Source of the DNA: Halocatena marina
GTDB taxonomy: Archaea > Halobacteriota > Halobacteria > Halobacteriales > Haloarculaceae
NCBI RefSeq assembly: GCF_025913575.1
Contig: NZ_CP109785.1
Span: forward strand, 1 to 64,000
Direction of reading: 5' to 3'
DNA length: 64,000 nucleotides
Shown here in pieces: positions 19,259 through 27,833 of this stretch. The notes beneath the pieces are model-generated. The model was not told the origin of the DNA. It made no database searches and saw nothing but the letters and a program-made list of their open reading frames with translations. The translations under genes and the position numbers were made by a program. Position 1 is the stretch's first letter. Each line of letters starts with the position of its first letter.

Positions 19259-20359
19259 ATGAACAGACGTACCTTTCTGAAGGCAGTCGGGGTCACGGGA
19301 ATCGCAGGACTCGCGGGGTGTACTGGTGGTCCGACAGAGGACGGTAACGGTGGTGGAACCAACGGCACCACCGAGGGGACCAGCGGTGAGAATGGGTCGA
19401 CGAACGTCGCAATGGTGTATGCAACCGGTGGCCTCGGTGACGGGTCGTTCAACGATCAGGCACGTGAGGGTCTGGAGAAGGCAAAGCAGGAACTGAACGT
19501 TACATCCGAACATTCGCAACCGGAGGAAGTGTCTGACTTCGGACAGATACAGCGACAGTACGCACAATCGACATCTCCAAACTACGATTTGGTCTCCTGT
19601 ATCGGTGCTCTTCAACAGGACGCGTTATCGGATAACGCATCGCAGTTCCCAGAACAGAAGTTCTTAATCGTCGATCAGATGGTCGATGCAAAGAATGTCG
19701 AAAGCTATCAGTTCCGAGAGGAGGAAGGGTCGTTTCAGGTCGGTCATCTTGCGGGGCTACTCACGACAACGAAGCTCTCGGCAGGGAAGGCTTCGACCAA
19801 CGACGCAACGACGGTCGGATTCATCGGCGGCGAAAAAATTCCTCTCATCAAGAAGTTCGAAGCTGGCTACAAGGCTGGTGTCAAGCACGCGGGCAAGGAT
19901 ATCAACGTCATCACTAACTACGTGGGGTCGTTCAACGACGTCGCGCGCGGAAAGGAGACAGCATTGAGCCAGTACAACGGGGGTGCAGACATCATATACC
20001 ACGCGTCGGGGAATACCGGAACCGGCGTCTTCAAAGCTGCAAAGGAGGTCAACCGATACGCCATCGGTGTTGACAGCGACCAATCGAAAACGAAGTCGAG
20101 CTACGCTGATTACATCCTCGCAAGTATGGTCAAACACGTCGACATCGCTGTCCACGATTCCATCAAACACGTTGTCGACGGGTCGTTCGAGGGAGGCTCG
20201 ACGACGACACTCGGTCTGAAACAAGGTGGCGTCGAAACAGTGTACGGTAAGACGCTCGGTTCGGAGATTCCGGACGATGTCAAATCGAAGCTCGATGCAT
20301 CGAAAAAGAAAATCACTTCAGGATCGATTACCGTCCCGACGAAACCGTCGGACGTATAA
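19259..20359 (+). CDS. BMP-family nucleoside-binding lipoprotein of an ABC importer
   Basis: Extracellular substrate-binding protein. The N-terminus MNRRTFLKAVG has the twin-arginine motif, and the lipobox LAGC follows with the acceptor cysteine at residue 21, so it is a Tat-exported, lipid-anchored protein. A Gly/Thr/Asn-rich linker follows, then the BMP (PnrA-like) domain: NVAMVYATGGLGDGSFNDQA is the family's ligand-binding start. BMP proteins of this type bind purine or pyrimidine nucleosides. It heads the importer genes and has its own promoter. Confidence 0.92.
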   Translation: MNRRTFLKAVGVTGIAGLAGCTGGPTEDGNGGGTNGTTEGTSGENGSTNVAMVYATGGLGDGSFNDQAREGLEKAKQELNVTSEHSQPEEVSDFGQIQRQYAQSTSPNYDLVSCIGALQQDALSDNASQFPEQKFLIVDQMVDAKNVESYQFREEEGSFQVGHLAGLLTTTKLSAGKASTNDATTVGFIGGEKIPLIKKFEAGYKAGVKHAGKDINVITNYVGSFNDVARGKETALSQYNGGADIIYHASGNTGTGVFKAAKEVNRYAIGVDSDQSKTKSSYADYILASMVKHVDIAVHDSIKHVVDGSFEGGSTTTLGLKQGGVETVYGKTLGSEIPDDVKSKLDASKKKITSGSITVPTKPSDV

Positions 20360-20417
20360 TTTGGTCAATATTTAATAGCTCGATTATTATGAATCTTCGT
20401 CAACGGCCGATCGACAG

Positions 20418-21980
20418 ATGACAACAGCCGTTCATCTCGACAGGATCACGAAACGCTTTCCAGGAGTTATCGCGAACGACGACGTTACCCTGAACGTCGA
20501 ACGGGGGACCGTCCATGCGCTTCTCGGGGAGAATGGTGCAGGGAAGACGACTCTCATGAACGTTCTCTACGGATTGTACGAACCCTCAGCGGGTCGTATT
20601 GTCATTGATGAAACAGAGCGTTCATTCGGCTCTCCACGAGACGCCATCGATGCCGGGATCGGGATGATCCACCAGCATTTCATGCTCGTCGATCCCATGA
20701 CTATCACGGAAAACGTGACTCTTGGTGCCGAACCACGAAAGTGGGGCGGGCTGGCGATCGATCGTGAGCAGGCACGCCAAGATGTTCTCGATCTCTGTGA
20801 CCGATTCGGTCTCACGGTCGATCCGGACGACCGGATTGAGGAGGTGAGCGTCGGTGTCCAACAACGCGCAGAAATTCTGAAAGCGCTCTATCGTGGTACC
20901 GAGATACTCATCCTCGATGAACCGACGGCGGTGTTGACACCGCAGGAGGTCGATGAACTATTCTCTGTGTTTGATGAACTGACAGAACAGGGAAAGACGA
21001 TCATTTTTATCACACACAAACTCGGCGAAGCGATGCACGCAGCCGATGAGATCACCGTTCTTCGAGACGGGCAGAACGTCGGTACCGTCGGGGCCGATGA
21101 GACCAGCCGCGAGGACCTCGCCGAAATGATGGTCGGTCGGGAGGTGTTGCTGGAGGTCACAGCGCCATCGAACGACCCCGGTGATGTCGTTCTTGCCGTT
21201 GATGATCTTACGGTTGACGACGAACGCGGCGTCGAAGCCGTCTCTGACGTTTCATTTTCAGTCCGTGGCGGTGAGGTGTTCGGGATCGCGGGCGTCGATG
21301 GGAACGGTCAGGCGGAGTTAATCGAAGCAATTACCGGACTTCGTCATCCCCAGTCCGGAACCGTCGCGTTCGACGGCCAAGAGATCACGCACGAATCACG
21401 CCGCGACCGGATTGAACGCGGGATGGCCTATATTCCCGAGGACAGACATGAACGAGGGTTGGTCATGGACTTTGATCTCGTTGCTAACGGACTGCTCGGG
21501 AGTCAACACAGCGAACCGTTCGCCAGCGGTGGTCGGATCGACTGGGCACAGACCCGTGAGCACGCGGAGACGATAATCGATGCATACGATGTGCGGCCGC
21601 CTGTTCCGGAGGCGGGGGCGACGTCGCTCTCTGGTGGCAACCAGCAGAAGTTTATCGTTGGCCGCGAGTTCGCTCGTGATCCATCGCTCGTCGTTGCGAC
21701 ACATCCAACTCGGGGTGTCGATATCGGCTCGACCGAATTCATCCACGATCAACTGCTTGAACTCCGTTCACAAGGCGTCGCGGTGCTTCTCGTCTCCTCG
21801 AAATTGGAGGAGGTACAGGGCCTGTCCGATCGACTGGCGGTGATGTACGGGGGCGAGATCATGGATACTGTCGATCCAGCGACTGTCACCGAAGAGGAGA
21901 TCGGACTGCTGATGGCGGGCGAACAGCCCGATTCGACCCAGAGTTCTACTGCGGTCACTGCGGATGGTGATGGGAAATGA
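20418..21980 (+). CDS. ABC transporter ATP-binding protein, two fused ATPase domains, nucleoside importer
   Basis: Energises the BMP importer on the cytoplasmic side. The first domain has Walker A GENGAGKTT (about 37-45), a Q-loop region and signature VSVGVQQR, with Walker B ILILDEPTAVLTP. The second domain is typical of this family: its P-loop is degenerate (GVDGNGQAEL), and its signature is LSGGNQQKFIVGRE. The length of 520 aa equals RbsA-like carbohydrate and nucleoside importers. The start ATG at 20418 follows the binding protein by 58 bases; the stop overlaps the permease start. Confidence 0.93.
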   Translation: MTTAVHLDRITKRFPGVIANDDVTLNVERGTVHALLGENGAGKTTLMNVLYGLYEPSAGRIVIDETERSFGSPRDAIDAGIGMIHQHFMLVDPMTITENVTLGAEPRKWGGLAIDREQARQDVLDLCDRFGLTVDPDDRIEEVSVGVQQRAEILKALYRGTEILILDEPTAVLTPQEVDELFSVFDELTEQGKTIIFITHKLGEAMHAADEITVLRDGQNVGTVGADETSREDLAEMMVGREVLLEVTAPSNDPGDVVLAVDDLTVDDERGVEAVSDVSFSVRGGEVFGIAGVDGNGQAELIEAITGLRHPQSGTVAFDGQEITHESRRDRIERGMAYIPEDRHERGLVMDFDLVANGLLGSQHSEPFASGGRIDWAQTREHAETIIDAYDVRPPVPEAGATSLSGGNQQKFIVGREFARDPSLVVATHPTRGVDIGSTEFIHDQLLELRSQGVAVLLVSSKLEEVQGLSDRLAVMYGGEIMDTVDPATVTEEEIGLLMAGEQPDSTQSSTAVTADGDGK

Positions 21981-23377
21981 GCGAACGTGACGGTCAAAAC
22001 GGTGATGGAAACGAGAACGAGAACGAGAACGAGAGTGAGAGTGAGAGCGAACAAAGTAATCTGGACGAAAATACGAACACGAACGGAGTGAGTGACGAAA
22101 CGGGATCTGGAGAACGAGGACGGATCCAGAGCGTCCTTGAGCGTCTTGCCCGATCCTCTGCTGTAGAGCGGTTGTCGATTAGTCTCGCTGCGCTCGTTCT
22201 CTCGATGCTCGTCGGGACGGTTCTCATTCTCGCTTCGGGACGGATGACAACGTGTACAACAGCAGCCGCGACGTACTTTGGCGTCGGTTTCTGTTACGAT
22301 CCGGTTATGGTGTACGATCGGCTGTTCTTCGGTGCACTCGGCGATCCGATGAACCCGCTCTTTCGTCCGTTTCAGGGAGAGTTCGCCGCTCCCTTCCGTC
22401 GTGGCTGGAGTCCGTTCAACCCGGCGATGGCAATCACGCTCCGTGAGACGACGGTTCTCGTGTTCACCGGATTGTCGGTTGCGCTTGCGTTCCGTGCTGG
22501 AGTGTTCAACATCGGAACACAAGGGCAGCTCATTGCCGGTGCACTCGCAAGCGCACTTGGTGTGCTTGCTGTCGTTCCGTTTGTCCCGTCGGGGATCGTC
22601 GGAACGTTTGTCCTCGTCCCCATCGGGCTGTTCATCGGCGCGTTGTTCGGTGGATTATACGGTGCAATTCCCGGAATTCTCAAAGCCTACGCCGACGCGA
22701 ACGAGGTGATTACGACGATTATGCTCAATTTCGTTGCAGCACAGATTGCGTTTTATCTCGTTTCTGTTCATTTCAACAAACCGAATAGCTCGGTCATCGA
22801 GACGGCGGATCTCCCCGCGTTTGCACTCATCCCGTCGGTGGTGTTCGATCCGCGAACGAGCTTCTCGCTGATTGCATTCGCTATTGCACTCGTGTTCGCG
22901 GTTGGGATCTATTATCTACTGGAACAGACTTCGTTCGGATACGATCTCCGAACGAGCGGTCTGCAACCCGATGCCGCTGAGTACGCTGGTGTCGATACCC
23001 GGCGCACGATCGTTAGGAGTCTGACGCTCTCAGGGGCGCTCGGTGGCCTCGGCGGCGCGATGTACGTTCTAATGATTCTCGGGAACTTCCAAGACGGGAT
23101 TCCAGCGTACGGATTCGATGGTATTACGGTGGCCATTCTCGCTGGTAACAACCCAATTGGGGTGTTGTTTGCCGCGCCGCTGTTCGGCATCATCAAGAGC
23201 GGTTCGATCGTTATCGATACCTCGACATCGGTGCCACCGCAGCTCATCGGCGTCCTCCGTGGACTGATCATTCTCTTCGTCGCTATGCCAGAGTTCTTCC
23301 GACTGTTCGGCAGGCGGATCTTTTCGATCGATGAACCACGTCCCGCCGCAACCGATGGAGGGCAGATCGATGAGTGA
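21977..23377 (+). CDS. ABC transporter permease 1, nucleoside importer
   Basis: Membrane subunit with about nine hydrophobic segments and the BPD-type-2 core (LVFTGLSVALAFRAGVFNIG, then TQGQL and later GILKAYADANEVITTIMLNF), as in nucleoside permeases YufP/NupP. The N-terminus is unusual: about 60 hydrophilic residues include a hexanucleotide-repeat-encoded N-E-N-E and S-E-S-E run. The ATG overlaps the ATPase stop (ATGA), indicating translational coupling. The next permease starts inside its last codons. Confidence 0.92.
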   Translation: MSERDGQNGDGNENENENESESESEQSNLDENTNTNGVSDETGSGERGRIQSVLERLARSSAVERLSISLAALVLSMLVGTVLILASGRMTTCTTAAATYFGVGFCYDPVMVYDRLFFGALGDPMNPLFRPFQGEFAAPFRRGWSPFNPAMAITLRETTVLVFTGLSVALAFRAGVFNIGTQGQLIAGALASALGVLAVVPFVPSGIVGTFVLVPIGLFIGALFGGLYGAIPGILKAYADANEVITTIMLNFVAAQIAFYLVSVHFNKPNSSVIETADLPAFALIPSVVFDPRTSFSLIAFAIALVFAVGIYYLLEQTSFGYDLRTSGLQPDAAEYAGVDTRRTIVRSLTLSGALGGLGGAMYVLMILGNFQDGIPAYGFDGITVAILAGNNPIGVLFAAPLFGIIKSGSIVIDTSTSVPPQLIGVLRGLIILFVAMPEFFRLFGRRIFSIDEPRPAATDGGQIDE

Positions 23378-24428
23378 TCTGTTGTCGTCGCTTCAAATCG
23401 GTTCGGGACGACGACGCATCGCTGGCCTCATCGCTGTCGGAGTAGCTGTTATCGTCGTCGCCGGAATCGTCTTTCCCGATTCCATCGCTGGTATTCTCCT
23501 CTCGATCGTCACGAGTAAGAGCGCGCTGAGTTCGACATTACGATTGTCAGTACCGATCGCATTCGCCGCGCTCGGTGGTATCTTCGCCGAAAAGAGCGGT
23601 ATCATCAATATCGGGATCGAAGGGCACCTGATCATTGCTGCGTTCGTGGCGATCTATGGGACGAACCTCACCGGGAGTATCTGGCTTGGTTTTGTTGCTG
23701 GCGTTCTTGCGAGTACACTCCTCGCAGGACTGTTTGCAGTCATCTGTATCGAATTTCGCGCCGATCAGATCATCGCTGGACTCGCCGTCTGGCTCGTCGC
23801 ACTCGGTCTCGCGCCGTTTCTCTCGACGGTCATCTACGGGAGCGTTAACGTCGATGGTTCGGGGAGTTTTGGGCGGTTCACGATTCCAGTACTGTCCGAA
23901 ATCCCGTTCTTCGGTGCGCTATTCAGCGCTACGTTCCCGGTGTATCTGTTGTTCATCGCGGTTGCGCTCTCGTGGTACGTCCTCAATCGGACGTCGTTCG
24001 GTCGGTGGGTGAACGCGAGCGGTGAGAACCCCGAGGCGCTCGCCACCGTTGGCGTGAGCGTCAGACGGGTTCGCTATGTGAGTGTTCTCCTCTCTGGCGT
24101 GCTCGCTGGAATGGGGGGTGCGAGTTTCTCTATCGGTCTCTCTCAGTTCGTCGGCAACGGCCAGACGATGATCGGTGGCCGAGGATTCATCGCTATCGTC
24201 GCGTATCTGTTCGGCAACTATAATCCGGTCGGTGCGTTCTTCTCGACGACGCTGTTCGCCGGTCTCCAAGCACTCCAAATCCGACTCCAATCCGTCCCGG
24301 GCTATGCTGTTCCCGACTCGCTCATCCAGACGATCCCCTATATTACCGTCATCGTTGTGCTCGCGTTCGTCGGCCGAACCCGAATCCCCAGCGCAGCAGG
24401 CGAACATTACGACTCTGGAGAGGACTGA
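23370..24428 (+). CDS. ABC transporter permease 2, nucleoside importer
   Basis: Second membrane subunit, YufQ/NupQ-like. Motifs include LRLSVPIAFAALGGIFAEKS followed by GIINIGIEGHL, then SWYVLNRTSFGRWVNASGEN, which carry the family's coupling region to the ATPase. About eight to nine membrane segments. The open frame extends upstream, but the ATG at 23370 gives the normal MSDLLSSL start and overlaps the preceding stop by 8 bases, as expected for paired permeases. Confidence 0.92.
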   Translation: MSDLLSSLQIGSGRRRIAGLIAVGVAVIVVAGIVFPDSIAGILLSIVTSKSALSSTLRLSVPIAFAALGGIFAEKSGIINIGIEGHLIIAAFVAIYGTNLTGSIWLGFVAGVLASTLLAGLFAVICIEFRADQIIAGLAVWLVALGLAPFLSTVIYGSVNVDGSGSFGRFTIPVLSEIPFFGALFSATFPVYLLFIAVALSWYVLNRTSFGRWVNASGENPEALATVGVSVRRVRYVSVLLSGVLAGMGGASFSIGLSQFVGNGQTMIGGRGFIAIVAYLFGNYNPVGAFFSTTLFAGLQALQIRLQSVPGYAVPDSLIQTIPYITVIVVLAFVGRTRIPSAAGEHYDSGED

Positions 24429-24540
24429 TTTGGTGTCTCTATGATTCGGTCATCCACGCGGGGGACACAGACAGGGTATTGTTGAATTGCCAACCACACA
24501 TCCGACGGCTACTTTACTCAATCGGCCATTTCACAGCAGT

Positions 24541-24984
24541 ATGGACGATTCCCATTCTGATCCCGACTCTGACGATGATGGAGACGAGCACGATCTCATC
24601 GAGCAGGCCCGTTCTGCGCTTGCGGCAGCGTACGTTCCGTACTCCGAGTATCGGGTCGGTGCAGCACTCGAAACCACTGATGGGACCGTTTTCACGGGTT
24701 GTAACATTGAGGTTGCTAACTACTCGAACTCGTTGCACGCCGAAGAGGTGGCCATCTCTGAGGCAGTCGCGAGCGGCCACCGCGAGTTCGTTCGGATTGC
24801 AGTCTCGTCGAGTGCACGCGACGGTGTCACCCCGTGTGGGATGTGTCGACAGACACTTGCTGAATTCTGTGATGACGACCTTCTCGTGCTCTGTGACGAC
24901 GGCGATCACGTGAATGAATACACGCTTGGCGAGCTACTGCCGGAGACGATTTCACGCGGGATGCTCGAAGCGGCATCCGAGTAA
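24541..24984 (+). CDS. cdd: Cytidine deaminase
   Basis: Zinc enzyme converting cytidine or deoxycytidine to uridine or deoxyuridine. Zinc ligands and catalytic glutamate lie in LHAEEVAI and TPCGMCRQTL. YVPYSEYRVGAAL and CNIEVANYSNSLHAEE are family hallmarks. An acidic N-terminal extension of about 15 residues precedes the domain. The ATG at 24541 is preferred because the 18 upstream in-frame residues look non-coding. Placed between the importer and uridine phosphorylase, it feeds uridine into the next step. Confidence 0.94.
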   Translation: MDDSHSDPDSDDDGDEHDLIEQARSALAAAYVPYSEYRVGAALETTDGTVFTGCNIEVANYSNSLHAEEVAISEAVASGHREFVRIAVSSSARDGVTPCGMCRQTLAEFCDDDLLVLCDDGDHVNEYTLGELLPETISRGMLEAASE

Positions 24985-25050
24985 CGCGAACGGCTGCTCT
25001 GTCGAAGGCAGACAACAGAGTATTTGACCAGCGATGGATAGACGAGACGT

Positions 25051-25863
25051 ATGACTGACGAGACGGAGACAGAGTACCACATCGAAGTCGGACCGAACGA
25101 CGTTGCCGAAACCGTTCTACTGCCGGGCGACACAGAGCGTGTTGAGAAAATCATCGACACCTGGGACGAGGCCGAAGAGGTGGCGAACCACCGCGAGTAC
25201 CGTACCGTCACCGGCACGTACGACGACGTACCCATCTCGGTCACGTCGACAGGAATCGGTAGTCCTTCTGCTGCGATTGCCGTCGAGGAACTCGCAGCCG
25301 TCGGCTGCGATACGTTCATTCGAGTCGGTTCCTGCGGGGCCATCCAACCGGATATCGAGATCGGTGATCTCGTCATCACGAGCGGTGGTGTGAGATTGGA
25401 AGGAACCAGCGCAGCCTACGTTCGAGACTCGTATCCTGCTGTTGCCGACTACGAGGTCGTTACTGCGCTCGTCGCGGCCGCCGAACGACTCGAATACGAT
25501 TATCACGTCGGATTGACTGCGAGCACCGATAGTTTCTATGCTGGACAGGGACGCGAGGGATTCGGCGGCTATCAATCGCCGGATGGGCAAGCGCTCTACG
25601 AGGAGTTGCTGAACGCCAACGTGAAGAACTTCGAGATGGAGGCAAGCGCCATCTGCACGCTCGGAAACGTCTACGGTCTTCGTGCAGGAGCGGTTTGCAC
25701 GGTCTACGCTAACCGAACGACCGACGAATTCCGCGTTGAAGGCCAATCACGGGCTGCGAAAACGGCTTCCCTCGCAGTTGCGCTCCTTAATCAGATGGAC
25801 GAAGTCAAACAAAACGCAGGCGCGGATCGCTGGCACGCGGGGCTCAGTATCGATTCTATCTGA
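25051..25863 (+). CDS. udp: Uridine phosphorylase
   Basis: Splits uridine with phosphate into uracil and ribose-1-phosphate. Nucleoside phosphorylase-I fold: LLPGDTERVEKI, VTSTGIGSPSAAIAVEEL, FIRVGSCGAIQ (phosphate site) and NFEMEASAI with the ribose-binding Glu-Met-Glu. GGYQSPD matches the uridine phosphorylase specificity region rather than purine phosphorylase. It is 66 bases after cdd. Together with the mutase at 17765 it would complete the path from imported nucleoside to ribose-5-phosphate. Confidence 0.93.
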   Translation: MTDETETEYHIEVGPNDVAETVLLPGDTERVEKIIDTWDEAEEVANHREYRTVTGTYDDVPISVTSTGIGSPSAAIAVEELAAVGCDTFIRVGSCGAIQPDIEIGDLVITSGGVRLEGTSAAYVRDSYPAVADYEVVTALVAAAERLEYDYHVGLTASTDSFYAGQGREGFGGYQSPDGQALYEELLNANVKNFEMEASAICTLGNVYGLRAGAVCTVYANRTTDEFRVEGQSRAAKTASLAVALLNQMDEVKQNAGADRWHAGLSIDSI

Positions 25864-26238
25864 TCACCACATCGGAATCGTCTGATCAGACGATCCAGCA
25901 GCTTCTGTCGAAGAGTGATGGTCGCTACTGTTCGGGATACCTACTGTTGAGGTATCTCGATGAGGAAATCACAACTTATCCACCAAGAAGCTAACCATCA
26001 TATTTCTATAAATATTTATAATTGTATATAATTGAAAATTATTAAGATATTCACTCGGTGAAAATTTTCACTAGTTAATTACACTTCCTCTGGGACCAAT
26101 AGTCATACTACTAAGAGGCAACCCATGCAAATGGCCCAATCAATCAACGGCGCATCCACTGTGATATCGACCGTGATAGGTCTTGATATGGGCTGGTGTG
26201 TGGTAATTCAGTCTGTCTCTTAGTAATAGGTGAATAAA
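25864..26238. other. AT-rich intergenic region with one doubtful small frame
   Basis: These 375 bases carry no clear gene. The stretch 25990-26075 is very AT-rich. TCGGTGAAAATTTTCACTAG contains the inverted repeat GTGAAAA/TTTTCAC, a possible regulator site. A 32-codon frame at 26125-26223 (MQMAQSINGASTVISTVIGL and onward) has an AAGAGG ahead of its ATG but no other support. The cupin transcript probably starts within the last 100 bases. Confidence 0.4.
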
Positions 26239-26631
26239 ATGAAACAAGATAAACAAGACGTCCCAGTCAGAGTTGATACACCCGACGCAATTGCCCGCCA
26301 GCAGATGGGTTTCGGTGACGCAAGCGAGTACGGAGAACTCAGTGGAGAATACTTTACGCTCGCTGCCGGGACAGATATCACACCGCTCTTAGAGGGTCTT
26401 GAGAATGATCTCTGTCAGTGCCCACACTGGGGGTACGTCCTAGAAGGGACGCTCACCGCCAGCTATTCTGATGGAAGCGAAGAAGTGACTGAAACCGGCG
26501 ATCTCTTCTACTGGCCGCCGGGTCATACGGTCAAAGCGAACGACAACGCTGAGATCATCATGTTCAGCCCGCAGGACGAGCACGCTGCAGTCATCGAACA
26601 TATGCTGGAAAAAATGAGCGAGAGTGCGTAA
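26239..26631 (+). CDS. Cupin-domain protein, 130 aa
   Basis: Single small beta-barrel. The cupin motifs are CPHWGYVLEGTLTASYSDGS and, after a turn, ETGDLFYWPPGHTVKANDNA. The first motif has only one histidine (PHWG), and the family's second metal histidine region reads PPGHT, so metal binding is uncertain. The ATG at 26239 is chosen; a GTG nine bases earlier is also in frame. The stop overlaps the next start by one base, so it is translationally coupled to the zinc-ribbon gene. Confidence 0.75.
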   Translation: MKQDKQDVPVRVDTPDAIARQQMGFGDASEYGELSGEYFTLAAGTDITPLLEGLENDLCQCPHWGYVLEGTLTASYSDGSEEVTETGDLFYWPPGHTVKANDNAEIIMFSPQDEHAAVIEHMLEKMSESA

Positions 26632-26840
26632 TGGGATTGTCCACCGCAACACCACCGGATCAGGATCAGAACCAGGAGCTGGTTACGAAGGTTGCGTGTC
26701 CTCACTGTGAGCAACTGGTGACCGCCTCGATACCGGATCGGGAAGTCGACCCGACAGTGAGTTCATACGTCGCTGCATTCGGCGACCACAGCATCGTCCA
26801 CTGTCCAAACGGGCACAAATTTTGGGTATATTATTGCTGA
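26631..26840 (+). CDS. Small zinc-ribbon protein, 69 aa
   Basis: Two treble-clef or ribbon-like knuckles: VACPHCEQLV and HCPNGHKFWVYYC. The C-x2-C, then C-x-x-x-H and a terminal Cys can make one or two zinc sites. No enzymatic motif. Its ATG overlaps the cupin stop (TAATG), so the two are made together and probably act together. The following regulator has its own TATA box. Confidence 0.65.
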   Translation: MGLSTATPPDQDQNQELVTKVACPHCEQLVTASIPDREVDPTVSSYVAAFGDHSIVHCPNGHKFWVYYC

Positions 26841-26887
26841 GCTCCGGTGTCTTCTCTCCTGTCGATATTTTTTGTCCAGACGAAGAA

Positions 26888-26897
26888 CTTTATACTG
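26888..26897 (+). promoter_or_regulatory. TATA box for the regulator gene
   Basis: CTTTATACTG at 26888-26897 lies about 20-28 bases before the ATG at 26916, matching archaeal TATA-to-start spacing for a leaderless transcript. This decides between the ATGs at 26901 and 26916. Confidence 0.55.
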
Positions 26898-26915
26898 CGT
26901 ATGAGAAGACATAAC

Positions 26916-27761
26916 ATGGATTCCGCGATTCAGGCGATCGAGTTCCTGGCGCGGTCAGAACACCGTGTCATGACGTTGGAAGCCCTCTCCGAAAAACGAC
27001 ACGATCGGCGTGATCTGTGTGCTACAACGGGGGCTTCAGACCCAACGATTGGACGCGTTGTTCGAGATTTCGAGAACCGCTCGTGGATTATGCGCGATGG
27101 TCCACACTACGAGCTCACGCCATTGGGCGAGTTTGTGACTGATCGGTTCTTCGAACTGCGCGAGGGAATGGAAACGGGTGAAACACTTCGTGAGGTCTGG
27201 CAATGGCTGCCTCAAGAGATGGATGAGTTCACCGTCGAATACTTCGAGGACGCTGTCGTTGCGTATCCCGGTCCGAACTATCCGTATACGCCTGTTGAGC
27301 GTGTCACTCACCTCCTTGAATCGACTGAATCCATTCGTGGGCTTGGAACAACGGTCTACAAGTCGGGAAACCTTGAGGTGTTTTGCCGGCGGGTGATCGA
27401 GGGGATGGAGATGGAGTATATCTACTCACTTCCAATCCTCAAAGCAATCGTCGACTGGAATCCTGATCTCATAGCCCAAGCCTTCGAGTGTGACAACTGC
27501 ACCGTCTTTCTGCACGACGCTCTTCCAGACGACAATCGATGTGGACTCAATATTATGGACGACTGTATCGGTATCTGTGGACACGATCCCGAAACTGCCC
27601 AACTTGAGGCTGTGATCGACACTGCCACTCCCGAGGCCCGCGAATGGGCCGAAACTGTGTATGAGGAGTGTCGGAAGGAAGCACGACCATTCGAGGCTCA
27701 GGAACTGGGTGTTGCTGGTTCAAACTCATGTGAGAGTCCCCTCCGCGTCGAGTCTCAGTAG
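26916..27761 (+). CDS. Winged-helix transcriptional regulator with FilR1-like sensor domain
   Basis: The N-terminal winged helix (MDSAIQAIEFLARSEHR, then ATTGASDPTIGRVVRDFE) is followed by a middle linker and a C-terminal sensor-like domain with FLHDALPDDNRCGLNIMDDC then IGICGHDPETAQLEAV. This layout is common in large haloarchaeal paralogous regulators that resemble methanogen FilR1. The ligand is unknown. It follows the cupin and zinc-ribbon genes on the same strand but has its own TATA box, so it may sense the product of that pair. Confidence 0.82.
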   Translation: MDSAIQAIEFLARSEHRVMTLEALSEKRHDRRDLCATTGASDPTIGRVVRDFENRSWIMRDGPHYELTPLGEFVTDRFFELREGMETGETLREVWQWLPQEMDEFTVEYFEDAVVAYPGPNYPYTPVERVTHLLESTESIRGLGTTVYKSGNLEVFCRRVIEGMEMEYIYSLPILKAIVDWNPDLIAQAFECDNCTVFLHDALPDDNRCGLNIMDDCIGICGHDPETAQLEAVIDTATPEAREWAETVYEECRKEARPFEAQELGVAGSNSCESPLRVESQ

Positions 27762-27833
27762 CTACTATCTGAAGCTGGAGTTGATCGGTGTCGACTAGTT
27801 TAGGATGAGTCTAGTCCCGTGCTTTGGCATTTT

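Noticed and set aside
22009..22051. CRISPR-like repeat
   Set aside because: Units are only six bases, contiguous, without spacers, and code for the permease tail.
26125..26223. 32-codon frame with a purine-rich leader
   Set aside because: No conserved feature, and the sequence MQMAQSINGASTVISTVIGL is unremarkable. Kept only as a note in the intergenic entry.
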